NCBI GenBank assembly: GCA_006538405.1
Contig: BJKQ01000002.1
Span: 2,790,001 to 2,854,000 of the forward strand
Length of the DNA stretch: 64,000 bases
Origin: Hansfordia pulvinata
Taxonomy: Eukaryota; Ascomycota; Sordariomycetes; Xylariales
Direction of reading: 5' to 3'
The notes below the pieces were generated by a model. It did not search any database. It was not told where the DNA came from and saw only the letters and a list, made by a program, of their open reading frames with translations. Shown piece by piece: positions 35,871-44,859 of this stretch. A program made the position numbers and the translations under genes. Position 1 is the first letter of the stretch, and each line of letters starts with the position of its first letter.

Positions 35871-36742
35871 GGCGTCCCGAGCGCTTTCCGTGGGCAGGCA
35901 AGGCCAGGTTCCAGTTGACCTGAAAGTCGCCGAACGGCCGTCAGACACCGGTGAAGTGGATGCCCCCGTCGAGTTGCAGTGTGAGTGTGAGTGCCCTTCG
36001 GACTGTGCTTCAACCTGACCTGCAAAAAGCCCTGCGATCGGAGTCTGGTGTTTTGTTGCGTCAATGGCGGCGCAGCGATGGAGAAGAGCCGTTTGGCCCT
36101 CTCGGGGACATTCACGTCAGCACTTGCTCCGACCACCTATTATTATTACTCTTATCACGCCGTCCACTACGGTAGTCCTAGTCCACGTCCCCGAGAGTGG
36201 GGTGATCCACGGCGTAGGGCTGTCTGCTGCCTGCACTAACCACCTTAGAGGTATGGATGTTAGTCCGACCACCTCACCGGGCTACTACGAGTATTCCACA
36301 CCCGCCTCGTGCTCTGACACCCTCATCTCGATGGCCGTGACAGCCAGGATTGGCTTTGCTCGTCAGTCTATACTGCGGCCCCTCCTTCACACCCGCCCAG
36401 CGCCTCCGCCGACACTGTTCGCCCGACCCCGTCTGCTCGCTCACGAAGGTGACATCCCTCTCGCAGACTCGGCGAGACTCGGCGACCTCTCTCCTCGCAT
36501 CGCCTTCGCCCAGACCATGACAGCCAGCCAGCCAGCCAGCCTTGACCATGACGGCTCCGCAGGCACTTGACGTATAAAACTGCGACGTTCGCGGCCCCCA
36601 TGACAGCCAACATGAGGGGTTCGCATGATGAACCAACAGAACATCCGCATCATAGAAGATACCTACCTCTCAGATCTACTACACTTATCTTCGCAGTCGG
36701 GCCAGTTTGACTTCAGGTTACCTTGACCTTGGCCGCGCCACA
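35871..36742. other. Divergent promoter between the Zn2Cys6 regulator and the reductase-like gene
   Basis: 870 bp shared upstream region. The frames present (e.g. 36064-36570 plus) have no coding signature. Contains a TACGAGTA-like word (CTACGAGTATT near 36283) and four AGCC repeats near 36523-36541. Confidence 0.55.
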
Positions 36743-37539
36743 ATGCCCCAAAGACCATCGCCTTCTTCGGCGCGACTACCGGCGTCGGCCTCTCCTGCCT
36801 CAAGCACGCCCTGGCCGCCGGCCATCGCTGCGTCGCCCTGTGCCGCAACCCGGCCCGCCTCACCGAGCTGCTGCCGCCCGAAGCCAACCCGAGCCTACGC
36901 ATTGTGCGTGGCGACGGCCGCAACGTCGATGACATCCTTGAGTGCCTGCGCCTCCCGGTCAGCACCGACCGCGGGGCCCCCACCGCAACCAGCGACGGCA
37001 TCCGTGTGGTGGACCAGGTCATCTCGACAATCGGCAGCCGATTCGGTCTGACGGGGCTCGAGGACCCAGATGTGTGCCGCGTCTTCATGGCCGCGCTGAC
37101 TGACGCCCTGGCCCGCCTGCGCCGCGAGCCCGGCTTCGACGCCGCTTCCGGCCCCGACAGCAGCGGCCGCCCCCACATCACCGCCTGCAGCACCACGGGC
37201 CTGTCGCGCTTCGGCCGCGACGTGCCTCTCGCCTTCCTGCCCTTCTACCACGTCCTCCTCCGCGGTGCCCACGAGGATAAGCGCGCCATGGAGGACCGCC
37301 TTGTCGCCAGCGGCGAGCGCTTCACTGTTGTCCGCTGCAGCCTGCTGGTCGACGGCGCGACGGACAGGACCATAAGGGCTGGCGTCGAGGACCCCACCGC
37401 CGGCCACCGCGAGAGCACCGAGATTGGCTACACCATCTCCCGCGAGGACGCCGGTCGTTGGTTCGCCGAGAACCTCGTCAACGCGGCTACTGACAACGCC
37501 GCCAGGTACCACGGAAAGATTGTGTCTATCACGTACTGA
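36743..37539 (+). CDS. NAD(P)-binding Rossmann-fold protein (atypical SDR/NmrA-like), frameshifted next to the start
   Basis: About 265 residues. After the start the product reads TIAFFGATTGVGLSCLKHAL, a Rossmann beta-alpha-beta with the GATxGxG nucleotide-binding motif, then CVALCRNP, as in atypical short-chain dehydrogenases that bind NADPH. Later segments include VVDQVISTIGSRF, ITACSTTGLSRFGRDVPLAF, FTVVRCSLLVDG and ISREDAGRWFAENLV, matching the fold's later strands and the NmrA-like C-terminal part. No classic YxxxK catalytic pair is obvious, so it may be a sensor or an atypical reductase. The only sensible ATG (36743) is out of frame with the body; one extra C in the run 36746-36749 joins them as MPPKTIAFFG. 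Without that correction the frame has no ATG before 37267. Divergent from the Zn2Cys6 gene. Substrate unknown. Confidence 0.8.
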
Positions 37540-38392
37540 GCATGGCATATCTTCTTGGTCCGCGTTATAATCACGATGTCACGATGGTTCTCTTTTCACT
37601 CCTATCTCCTTTGCCAGCTATGTTCTCCAGCTTACCCACCTATTAATGCCAATCCTTCACATCGATCACATGTCGCCTGCTGCTTTCAATTGCCGCCTTT
37701 CCACTTGTAGAGGTCTCTTTCCGAAAACGCGTGAGAATCAGAACGACGCTTCCGGCTAAGAGACCATTTGTACGTGCAATATCATGCTGGTCACTTGAGC
37801 TATGGCCTGCAGATACGACAAGAGTTACTTTTAAGTGCGTGTCGTTCTGTATGCACAAGCATAGCGTACCTCAGGCGATCAGTCATGTACTGCAGCCGAA
37901 TTCGAAACAATAACAATGAATGATATTATAAATATGCTTCTGGCCCCCTTTCCATCCGCGACCTCTTCAATCATCTTATTCCCATCTACTCATTCAATCT
38001 TCCCATTGGTTCTCTCATCCCGTCTCTGCGCCATCTCCGTCTCCGCTGGATCACCATCACTATGGCACCTGGTATCTCATTTTCTCGCCTCTCCGCTGAG
38101 GGACCCACCATCATCATGCCCCCATCTACGGGAATCGTCTCAACTTCAAGATCTAGCCCCGATCTTCCCCTCTGATCTAGACTTCCTTCATCCATCATCT
38201 CACGGCATCTATCACCTCATATCAACAAAGACTTATCGAGCACAGTGAGCACATCTTCATCAAGAAGCGATGAATTCCCAAGCTAATTCTTCTATGACTG
38301 AAACAGATTACACATCGGCCAAGACCAACTCCGCCAACTTCACCACAATGCCACTCCTCGAATGAGCCGTCGAGACCGTCACCACCATCCTG
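37540..38392. other. Intergenic region, with an ambiguous 5' extension of the next gene
   Basis: 3' flank of the reductase-like gene, then C/T-rich sequence from about 37940. An ATG in good context at 38062 opens a 35-codon frame that ends in TGA. The frame of the small membrane protein (38393-38701) remains protein-like upstream to about 38310 except for a TGA at 38361-38363. See the finding on this locus. Confidence 0.45.
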
Positions 38393-38701
38393 ATGAGGCT
38401 AGCACAATTCATCATGGTGTCAGCGACAACGACTCTTCTTCACTCGTCGATCCAAGGCATCAGAGTGTACAATGTCTACCTCTTCGAGAGTAAGACATGG
38501 CCTTTCGCAGCCAACTGGACGCAGATGTTCGTCTACGTAATTTGTCTCGAGCTCATCCTCTTCCTCCTGCACATCAAGGACAAACCCCGGCCTAAATTCG
38601 GCGCAGCGACCGCGGACATTTCTTCGTTGGCGGAAAGGACGCTCAGAGGGTTGGCCAGGCGGGCAGGGCTGGAGCTTTGGGGGGGGGGGGGGCACGAGTG
38701 A
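38393..38701 (+). CDS. Small putative membrane protein, possibly the 3' part of a broken gene
   Basis: Frame of 102 residues from the ATG at 38393. It has strong G/C preference at third positions, unlike the alternative frames, and a hydrophobic helix MFVYVICLELILFLLHI preceded by YNVYLFESKTWPFAANWTQ; the C-terminal part is basic and helical (LAERTLRGLARRAGLEL). It ends through a 14-base G run (38679-38692), so the true C-terminus is uncertain. Upstream the same frame reads DYTSAKTNSANFTTMPLLE, then TGA (38361-38363), then AVETVTTIL up to the ATG. That could be a nonsense mutation (CGA to TGA), a splice boundary or a chance extension. No family recognised. Confidence 0.45.
   Translation: MRLAQFIMVSATTTLLHSSIQGIRVYNVYLFESKTWPFAANWTQMFVYVICLELILFLLHIKDKPRPKFGAATADISSLAERTLRGLARRAGLELWGGGGHE
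38679..38692. repeat. 14-base poly-G run at the end of the small membrane protein frame
   Basis: Encodes a Gly run immediately before the stop; the reading frame and end of that gene depend on its exact length. Confidence 0.85.
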
Positions 38702-39905
38702 AGGCGAGAGCGAGCGAAGGACATGATTGGCAGCAGGGTCAGGATAGACCAAGACGATCGGGAAGAATGGCAAAATCGCAAAGTGTGCGCGTATGGATAG
38801 TTCCTGGTGAGTTGTCGGTGCGTAAACCGAGCAGGTAAACAGGCAGGGATGTGTCGCGGATGAGGGCGGGGTTGCGATATCTCCGCCTGAGCATGATGGA
38901 CAACCTGAGAGCGAAATCTGAGCGAAATCTGAGCTGGAGAAACAGCGATTGTATACCTCACCCATGATGATCAGCATTCTATACAGAAAGCCCAACAATA
39001 AACGTCAATTAGGCCAGCCCCCAAGACACAGTAAGCAACCCGTGAAGGATAGGATGTGCCGAAGGCCCAAGCAGGCCCTCGCAGCGCGGGTACGTCATGG
39101 CTGGCGCGAGTCGGCGGGCGTGACAGGAACACTGGGGAACCTGGAGCTCGGCACCTGCACCCTCCCCAGTTCCGCGCGGATACGGATACGCCCACCCCGG
39201 GCTTCAGTCCAGGGCTTCGAGCACCCCGCGGCTGACTGGCGTGATTGGTAGCACACAGCTTTCACTTTCGTACGAGGCGACTCACGAAGCTGGGAATAAG
39301 GCGGATCTTGTGTGTTTTCACAGCGGAGCACGACACCAGCTCCTGGACCTCGTCTCTCTTGATCTACGTCGCCCAGGCAGCGCACACGCATGGGCTGTGC
39401 ATCAACACGATACAGTCAGAGGCACGGGACGGCCTGAAGTTTTCTCCTTGAATGGGGGTGGTCGTTTCTCATTAACTGGGGTATCAGATTGTGTCGCCGA
39501 GGCCCTCCGCTCCGGGCCTGGCGACTCGGGAAAAAGGTTCTTCTCTTTTGTCTTCCTCTCCGCTGTCCCGCCTGCAGCGGGGTCTTCCAAATACTTACTC
39601 TCTCTCCCGCCTCTATCCACTCGCGACACCCTCTTGTCCGCGGCTCCGTAGTGCCCCGTACCTGCGGTGAATATTGATAAGACCCTGCCCGATAGGGTTC
39701 GTCAACGCGCGATCCACTATCCGGGGCAATTGGACCCAGCGAACTGGATCCCCTTCGCCCCAAGTGCCCAGGTCCCCGCCCCGCCCCGTCCTCGGCGATG
39801 TCTCGGAAACTTTGCGCCGCTGGCCTGCCGGTCACACTCCCCCCCCCCCCTTTCAGCATTCTTCTTTGTGTATTTCTTTTTCCTTTTCTCCAATACAATG
39901 TTTGG
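38702..39905. other. Intergenic region, no gene recognised
   Basis: About 1.2 kb between the small membrane protein and the 3' end of the conserved small protein. Includes a 12-base C run (39839-39850). Frames on both strands lack coding character. Confidence 0.5.
39839..39850. repeat. 12-base poly-C run
   Basis: Uninterrupted C run about 55 bp downstream of the stop of the small His-rich protein gene. Confidence 0.8.
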
Positions 39906-40398
39906 TTAATCCTTCTTGAAGGCAGATTTGACCATCTCCGATACCGAGCGACCTCCGAAGAGGTACTGGTCCGTGTGGCGGCCGCAATGCGTGTAGACGT
40001 TGGTGTGGGAGCGGTCCTTGTGGGCCGAGCCGGTCGACGCGCCGGAGACGTTGCGGTTGTGCGAGGGGCGATGGCTGCCGCCACCGCTGCTGCTCCCGTG
40101 GCCACCACCATGGGGCTCGTCCTTGCGAGAGTCGCCGAACCACTTTGACGGGTGCTTGTGGTGGTGGTGGTGGTGGTGGGAGGTGCGGACGGAGAAGGAG
40201 TCCTGTGACGACATGTCATCAGTCAGTGGCATGAAGGCGGCGTGCCGTGTTTGCCGGGAGGCGACCCACCTTTTCTGTCTTGCCGTCCGAGTACTCGGAG
40301 CCCCAGCTGTTGGTCCGGCTGCTGGCCGACTTTTGGCTGCTCGTTTCCGAGGGCGCCTGTGGGGCTGCTGCTGCTGCTGCTTGGCCGCGGAAACCCAT
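39906..40398 (-). CDS. Small conserved fungal protein of unknown function (His-rich, GRHTDQYLFGG tail)
   Basis: Two exons, 40270-40398 and 39906-40202, with intron 40203-40269 (GTGGGT...TCACAG), giving 141 residues from the ATG MGFRGQ. The N-terminal part is Ala/Ser-rich (SSRTNSWGSEYSDGKTEK). Exon 2 starts DSFSVRTS and has a run of seven His encoded by a GGT microsatellite, then KHPSKWFGDSRKDE, a Gly/Ser/His-rich linker, and an ordered-looking end: HTNVYTHCGRHTDQYLFGG, then RSVSEMVKSAFKKD. From memory similar tails occur in uncharacterised short ascomycete proteins; no function is known to me. The unspliced frame starting at 40232 would lose exon 1 and is less plausible. The spacing of His and Cys in the tail is suggestive of metal binding but unproven. 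Confidence 0.78.
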
Positions 40399-40648
40399 GA
40401 TGATCGAGTCGGGCGCCAAGAAGCCGAGACAAAAAGAAGCAGGGGAGAGAGGTTGCTCTGGGTGGCAAGGCTGACTGCAGGTTGGCGTTCCCTGCTGATG
40501 TTGCTGGTCGCTCTGCTTGCCTTTGGCTACCGCCCGCGCGTGTCTGTTTCTTTGCCCTGCTCTCAAGCTTCAAGCTATGGGAGCGTGGGATGGAGAGGGT
40601 TGTAGGATAGTTGGCGAGTACTTTAGATATGGAATTGGTGTTTGATCT

Positions 40649-40650
<2 letters not shown>

Positions 40651-40682
<32 letters not shown>
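40651..40682. repeat. TG dinucleotide microsatellite
   Basis: Sixteen perfect TG units, about 250 bp upstream of the small His-rich gene; could form Z-DNA. Confidence 0.95.
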
Positions 40683-40685
<3 letters not shown>

Positions 40686-41252
40686 TGTCGAATCGGCGCG
40701 TGTATATCAAACGAGTGCCCTCCTGGGTGATGTGTCTGCACGCCGGGTGCTTCTTGATGTACCGTATGCTGGATCGAAGAGGCGATAAAAGTTGAGCAGG
40801 AGAATGAAGCAATTCCGAGAAAAGGCTGAGGCCGGGGCTCCGGGTGGGTTTATATGTTTTGCGCTGCCAGGCGGACGGCCGGAGTGCCAGGCTGCCCGAG
40901 CTGGGCGCGGGATGATCGATGGAGCCCATGATGCAAACCTCCTCTACTCGTAGTCGGTGGGAGGACGGACGGACCCTGGACTAACACCTGCACGACCCCA
41001 GCCGGGACAGGCGAGTAAGACATGGGGCTCGCCACGGGCTGCTCGCGGCCCCCCCTTGAAGAGGCCGAGCAGCATCGAGGCGAGGGGCCAATGGAGCCAG
41101 GAACGAGCCCGGGGAGGACAAGCGAGGGCGTGGAGAGGGCCGGGGTGGGGTCCGCCTTTTGCGGTCGCTGCGTCGTTGCGGCAGCGCGGCTCGACAGCGC
41201 TCGACAGCGGTGCGGCCAGCGCCTGAGGGCGGTACAGCCAGCGCCTGGGAGC

Positions 41253-41292
41253 GCTGCAGCCCGCGCTGCAGCCCGCGGTGCAGCCCGCGGTG
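41253..41292. repeat. 12-bp tandem repeat GCTGCAGCCCGC
   Basis: About three imperfect units. Related GACAGC/GGCCAGCGCCTG copies flank it (about 41188-41250). Intergenic. Confidence 0.75.
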
Positions 41293-42559
41293 CTGGGCGG
41301 TGTTGGGCGGTGCAGCCCTGGCGGCCGGTGGGGGCCCCTCGATGCAGACCCCCGGCACACCATTGCCGAGCGCTGCCGATGACCACCTTGCCGCGGCGAG
41401 TGGCTGCCCCGGCGCCGTCACGCCCGCGACCGCCATCCCCAGGGAGGGCTGGGGTCAATCTCGCTGCCTGAGCCGTACTCGTACACGTGCCCGCGCGGCG
41501 CCGGCCGCGTCCAATCGTGTGTGCAGCCGGCTCGCCGTCCCCTGCTGGGCTGCGCAGCTCATCTGCGACAGACACCTATCTGCCCGGCTCGAGAGGTCGT
41601 GTAGGTACTTCACTCGGCTGCGCGTCCCTCACTCGGCTGCGTGTACTCGCACCTCGCCTCTCGTCGGCCACGGGGGTCTAGGCCTCTTGTGCCCTCAGTC
41701 ACCAGTCCAGGGGCTTCAACCAGTCCTCAGTCCTCGGTCCTCCCATACCCTCGCGATCAGCTAGTAGGTGTATCTGTTTTAGTGCCACACCCACGGGGCC
41801 GGCCGCAGAGGAGGGTGAGGTCCGATGTGCAATTGAATCATGCCGGCCTGTAGTAGGTATAAATCTACCAAATGAGGTAGCGAGCGGCTGTTGACAAGCA
41901 GAGCTTACCCACAATGGAGCCCAGGGACTCGCCGTGCGATAAGTACGAGTACCGTACGCGTGTACGTCCAAGTCAACCTTGCTATTTCCGTCTCCTGCTC
42001 AGAGGCGTTCGTGTGTGCGGTTCGCGGCACCTGTCTGTCGATCTGCTCGCCGGTGTGGAGACGCCGTCACGGCGTGTGCGCTGATATCTCGGGATCCTCT
42101 GACTCAACTCAACCCGGCAAGATGCCGCGCAGCCAGCTGCTGCCCAGGCACGCCGGGCTTGCCCAGGAGATGGCAAAGTGGACTCGCGCTTTCGCTCTCA
42201 CGGAGCCAAACAACGAGAAGAGTCACATGAGGTGGTCTTGGTTGACGGAAACCTGTCCCTGCAGGTCTTGGCGGGCCGCGCACCACCGGGGACCATGGTC
42301 ATATCCACGCCGGACGGATAGACGGATACTCGTACAGAGGGGCTCTCACACTCTAAAGACTGTGCGTACGAGTAGTCAGAGGCAAAGTACGGAAGCCGGC
42401 ATTCGCAGGTGGGGCCGGCTCCAGCTTGCGACCTTGGCAATTGAGAATACTCGTCAGCATACGGATCGGCTCGCGGCTCTGACGTGGAAACAGGCCGCAA
42501 CGTCACAAAATCTGATCGGCCGGCCAGCCGTGGAGTCGGAGTCAAGATCGTTAATAAGT

Positions 42560-42571
42560 ACTCGTACGAGT
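42560..42571. repeat. Palindrome ACTCGTACGAGT (reciprocal arrangement)
   Basis: Made of the same two half-sites as ACGAGTACTCGT, in swapped order. Confidence 0.8.
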
Positions 42572-43117
42572 TGCGGACAACTTCGTGTACAGCGTGACAG
42601 GTAGGCAGGCGTAAGAGCCCACCGGGGGAACATCCGTAGACGTCGTGCTCCGTCGAAAAGGAGGAACGTCAAACCGACCAGGGATGGATTATCGAGGTCT
42701 CGTTCCCGAGAAACGCAGCTGTCCGCTGAGACGCTGAGACGGGACATGATGAGCTAAGGCGAAGATAGGCGTGACTGCGTCACGTTTGGTGGCACGTCGT
42801 GATCATCCTCGCCAGGGATTCGTCCCTTTTCGAGGTCAGGTGCTCGCACTCGGGCCATCCTCCATGCTGCCAAGAATGCGACATGCCTTGCGAGGCTGAT
42901 CGCTTGTGGGCCAATGAGAAGACGTGATTGTTTCGGAGAGCCCGCCTTTACGGTAGCAGCTGCTTGACAGCTGGAGGGCTACCTTGCAGCTGTCGAGGTC
43001 GCTCGATGCCAGGGAGCTTTCCAGAGCTGGTCACGTGAATGAGGCTCCAGTCTGCGCCTGCCCGCCTGCGACAGACGGCCGCGGCCACGCACGCCTGCTT
43101 GCTGCCCCAACTGGAAC

Positions 43118-43327
43118 CTAGTCGCTCTTGGGCACTGGACCACCGGGCAGTGCCCAGGTGCCACCACGCACCATGCCGACCCAGTCAAACGGCCCGGGGC
43201 TCGTAGGGCTGATCTCGTAGATTTTAAGCCGCATCGTAGCGCCAGCGATGACGATGGAAAATCCGGGGTCATCGTGAATGATATCTAGGTCCAGCTTCAT
43301 ACTCGTGTCGAAATTCGAGGGATGCAT
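43118..43327 (-). CDS. Hypothetical short protein (low confidence)
   Basis: ATG at 43327, 69 codons. The frame is open to 43669 without an earlier ATG, and the upstream part also reads protein-like (e.g. PTLGTFEAGNVFAGAFPHQL), so an upstream exon or an under-called base near 43480 could give a longer protein. The core MKLDLDIIHDDPGFSIVIAG looks like alternating beta strands, and third-position GC is moderately high. No family recognised and no splice site confirmed. Confidence 0.28.
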   Translation of the reverse strand: MHPSNFDTSMKLDLDIIHDDPGFSIVIAGATMRLKIYEISPTSPGPFDWVGMVRGGTWALPGGPVPKSD

Positions 43328-44859
43328 TGGACGTGGCTCCCGGCACGGAGCGGCCTGAAAAAGGTCCAATTGATGCGGAAATGCGCCGGCGAATACGTTT
43401 CCGGCCTCAAATGTGCCCAAAGTCGGGGTATGGAGGGGTGGTGCGCCGGCTGTCGAGATTTCGAGGTCTGATGTTGAGATCCATGGAGGCAGATGATGCC
43501 GCAATCGAGGCGCGAAAATGGAGCGAAACTGGACGAGCCAAGAGGGCGTGCTGCATTGCTTGGAGGGAGGGGGATCCAGATGCCCACTTGTGATTGGCCA
43601 GAAGAGACCCGTATACGTGAAATTGTGGACACGACACGGCCCATCTGCGACTTGCAATGGCCCGTGCACACGCGTGAAAATCAGGTCCAGCTCTGCTCAT
43701 CAGAGACATTGGAAGACTGCGGAAGAAGGCACGACACGCTCGCGACCGCCTGAGGCCCACCTGCCGCCTAACAACAGGCGCTCGCCGCGGAAGTACGAGA
43801 ACTCGTACTTGGTGAGTAGGTACTCGTGGATTGGAACCCTTAGCCCAGGTCCAGCTGTCAACCCAAGGCTGGGCTCAGGTCACTCGACGGCTGCTGCACC
43901 TGCTGCACCCGCCGCCGCCGCCGCCGCTGCTGCTGCTGGCTGTCGCGCGCATTTGTCACCACCACCACCCTCTCCTCTCACCACGCTTTCATGCTCGCCT
44001 TTGATTGCCCACGCACGCCCAGCCTGCCATCTCCCACCCACCTCTGTTGCGCATCTTGCGTGCGCCCAAGCAGCTCTGTTGCCCTCGCATCTGGATGATG
44101 AATACCTGATTGTCAGCCCCCTCCCTTGCACTGCCTGAGCCGGGCGTTCCAGGGCGATCTGCGGCTGGCCAGGTCTCGTCTTTCGACAGTGGCGTGTCGC
44201 CATCCGCATCCCATCCTATCGCACCGCGCCACTTCGCTGCGCACCCATCGCCGGCGCTTCCTCGACTCCCGTCTCCGCAGTCTCTACATCCATTATCTGA
44301 CCATACTCGCCATCAATTCGGCCATTCGCTGCTTGTCGGCATCATCGGCTGCGACTTCGACTGCCACGTCGCCGTCCGCGCCATCATCGCGAGCTGCTTC
44401 CAGAGCTGCCTTCCACTGCAGAATTACTCACGCATGCTTTCAATCTATTTGACACCCGCTTCTCTATGCCAGGGCGACCGCTCGCTCTTTGCAGGTAGGC
44501 CACCCTCCCCGCCCCATCATCTGGTGTATCTTCGTGCGGCCATGTTTTGGGCTTCGCGAGTGCACGCTGTCGACAAAGCCAGCGCGCAGCCAGCCCCTGC
44601 TGCACAATGCGCAGACGCGTGTTCCAAAGCTGCTGCCATCATTGGGCCTCAGGAATACCTCTTGAAACCATCTGAAAGCTGCTGTCCTGTCGCCGTCTAC
44701 AGCGCTCTGCAGCCTTTCTTCACATCAACTCATCATCACACCTTTCCAGCTCTCTCCACCGCCATGCTCATCTCTAGCTGTCCGTGACTTTTCATCTCAT
44801 ACTTTACCCCGCTGACAAGGTCTCTTCAGGTGTGACACCACTTAGCCATTTTGTACACG
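43328..44859. other. Upstream region of YTA7
   Basis: About 1.5 kb. From about 44100 the plus strand is C/T-rich and lacks a continuous frame, consistent with promoter and 5' leader of YTA7. A leader intron is possible but not resolved. A GCCGCC/GCTGCT stretch lies near 43910-43940. Confidence 0.5.

Larger units (their letters stand above)
40399..43117. other. Gene-poor region with TG microsatellite and GC-rich imperfect repeats
   Basis: Upstream region of the small His-rich gene (about 40400-40850, including a 16-unit TG repeat), then a GC-rich imperfect repeat zone at about 41188-41320, then TACTCG-rich intergenic DNA. No convincing coding frame. Confidence 0.5.
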
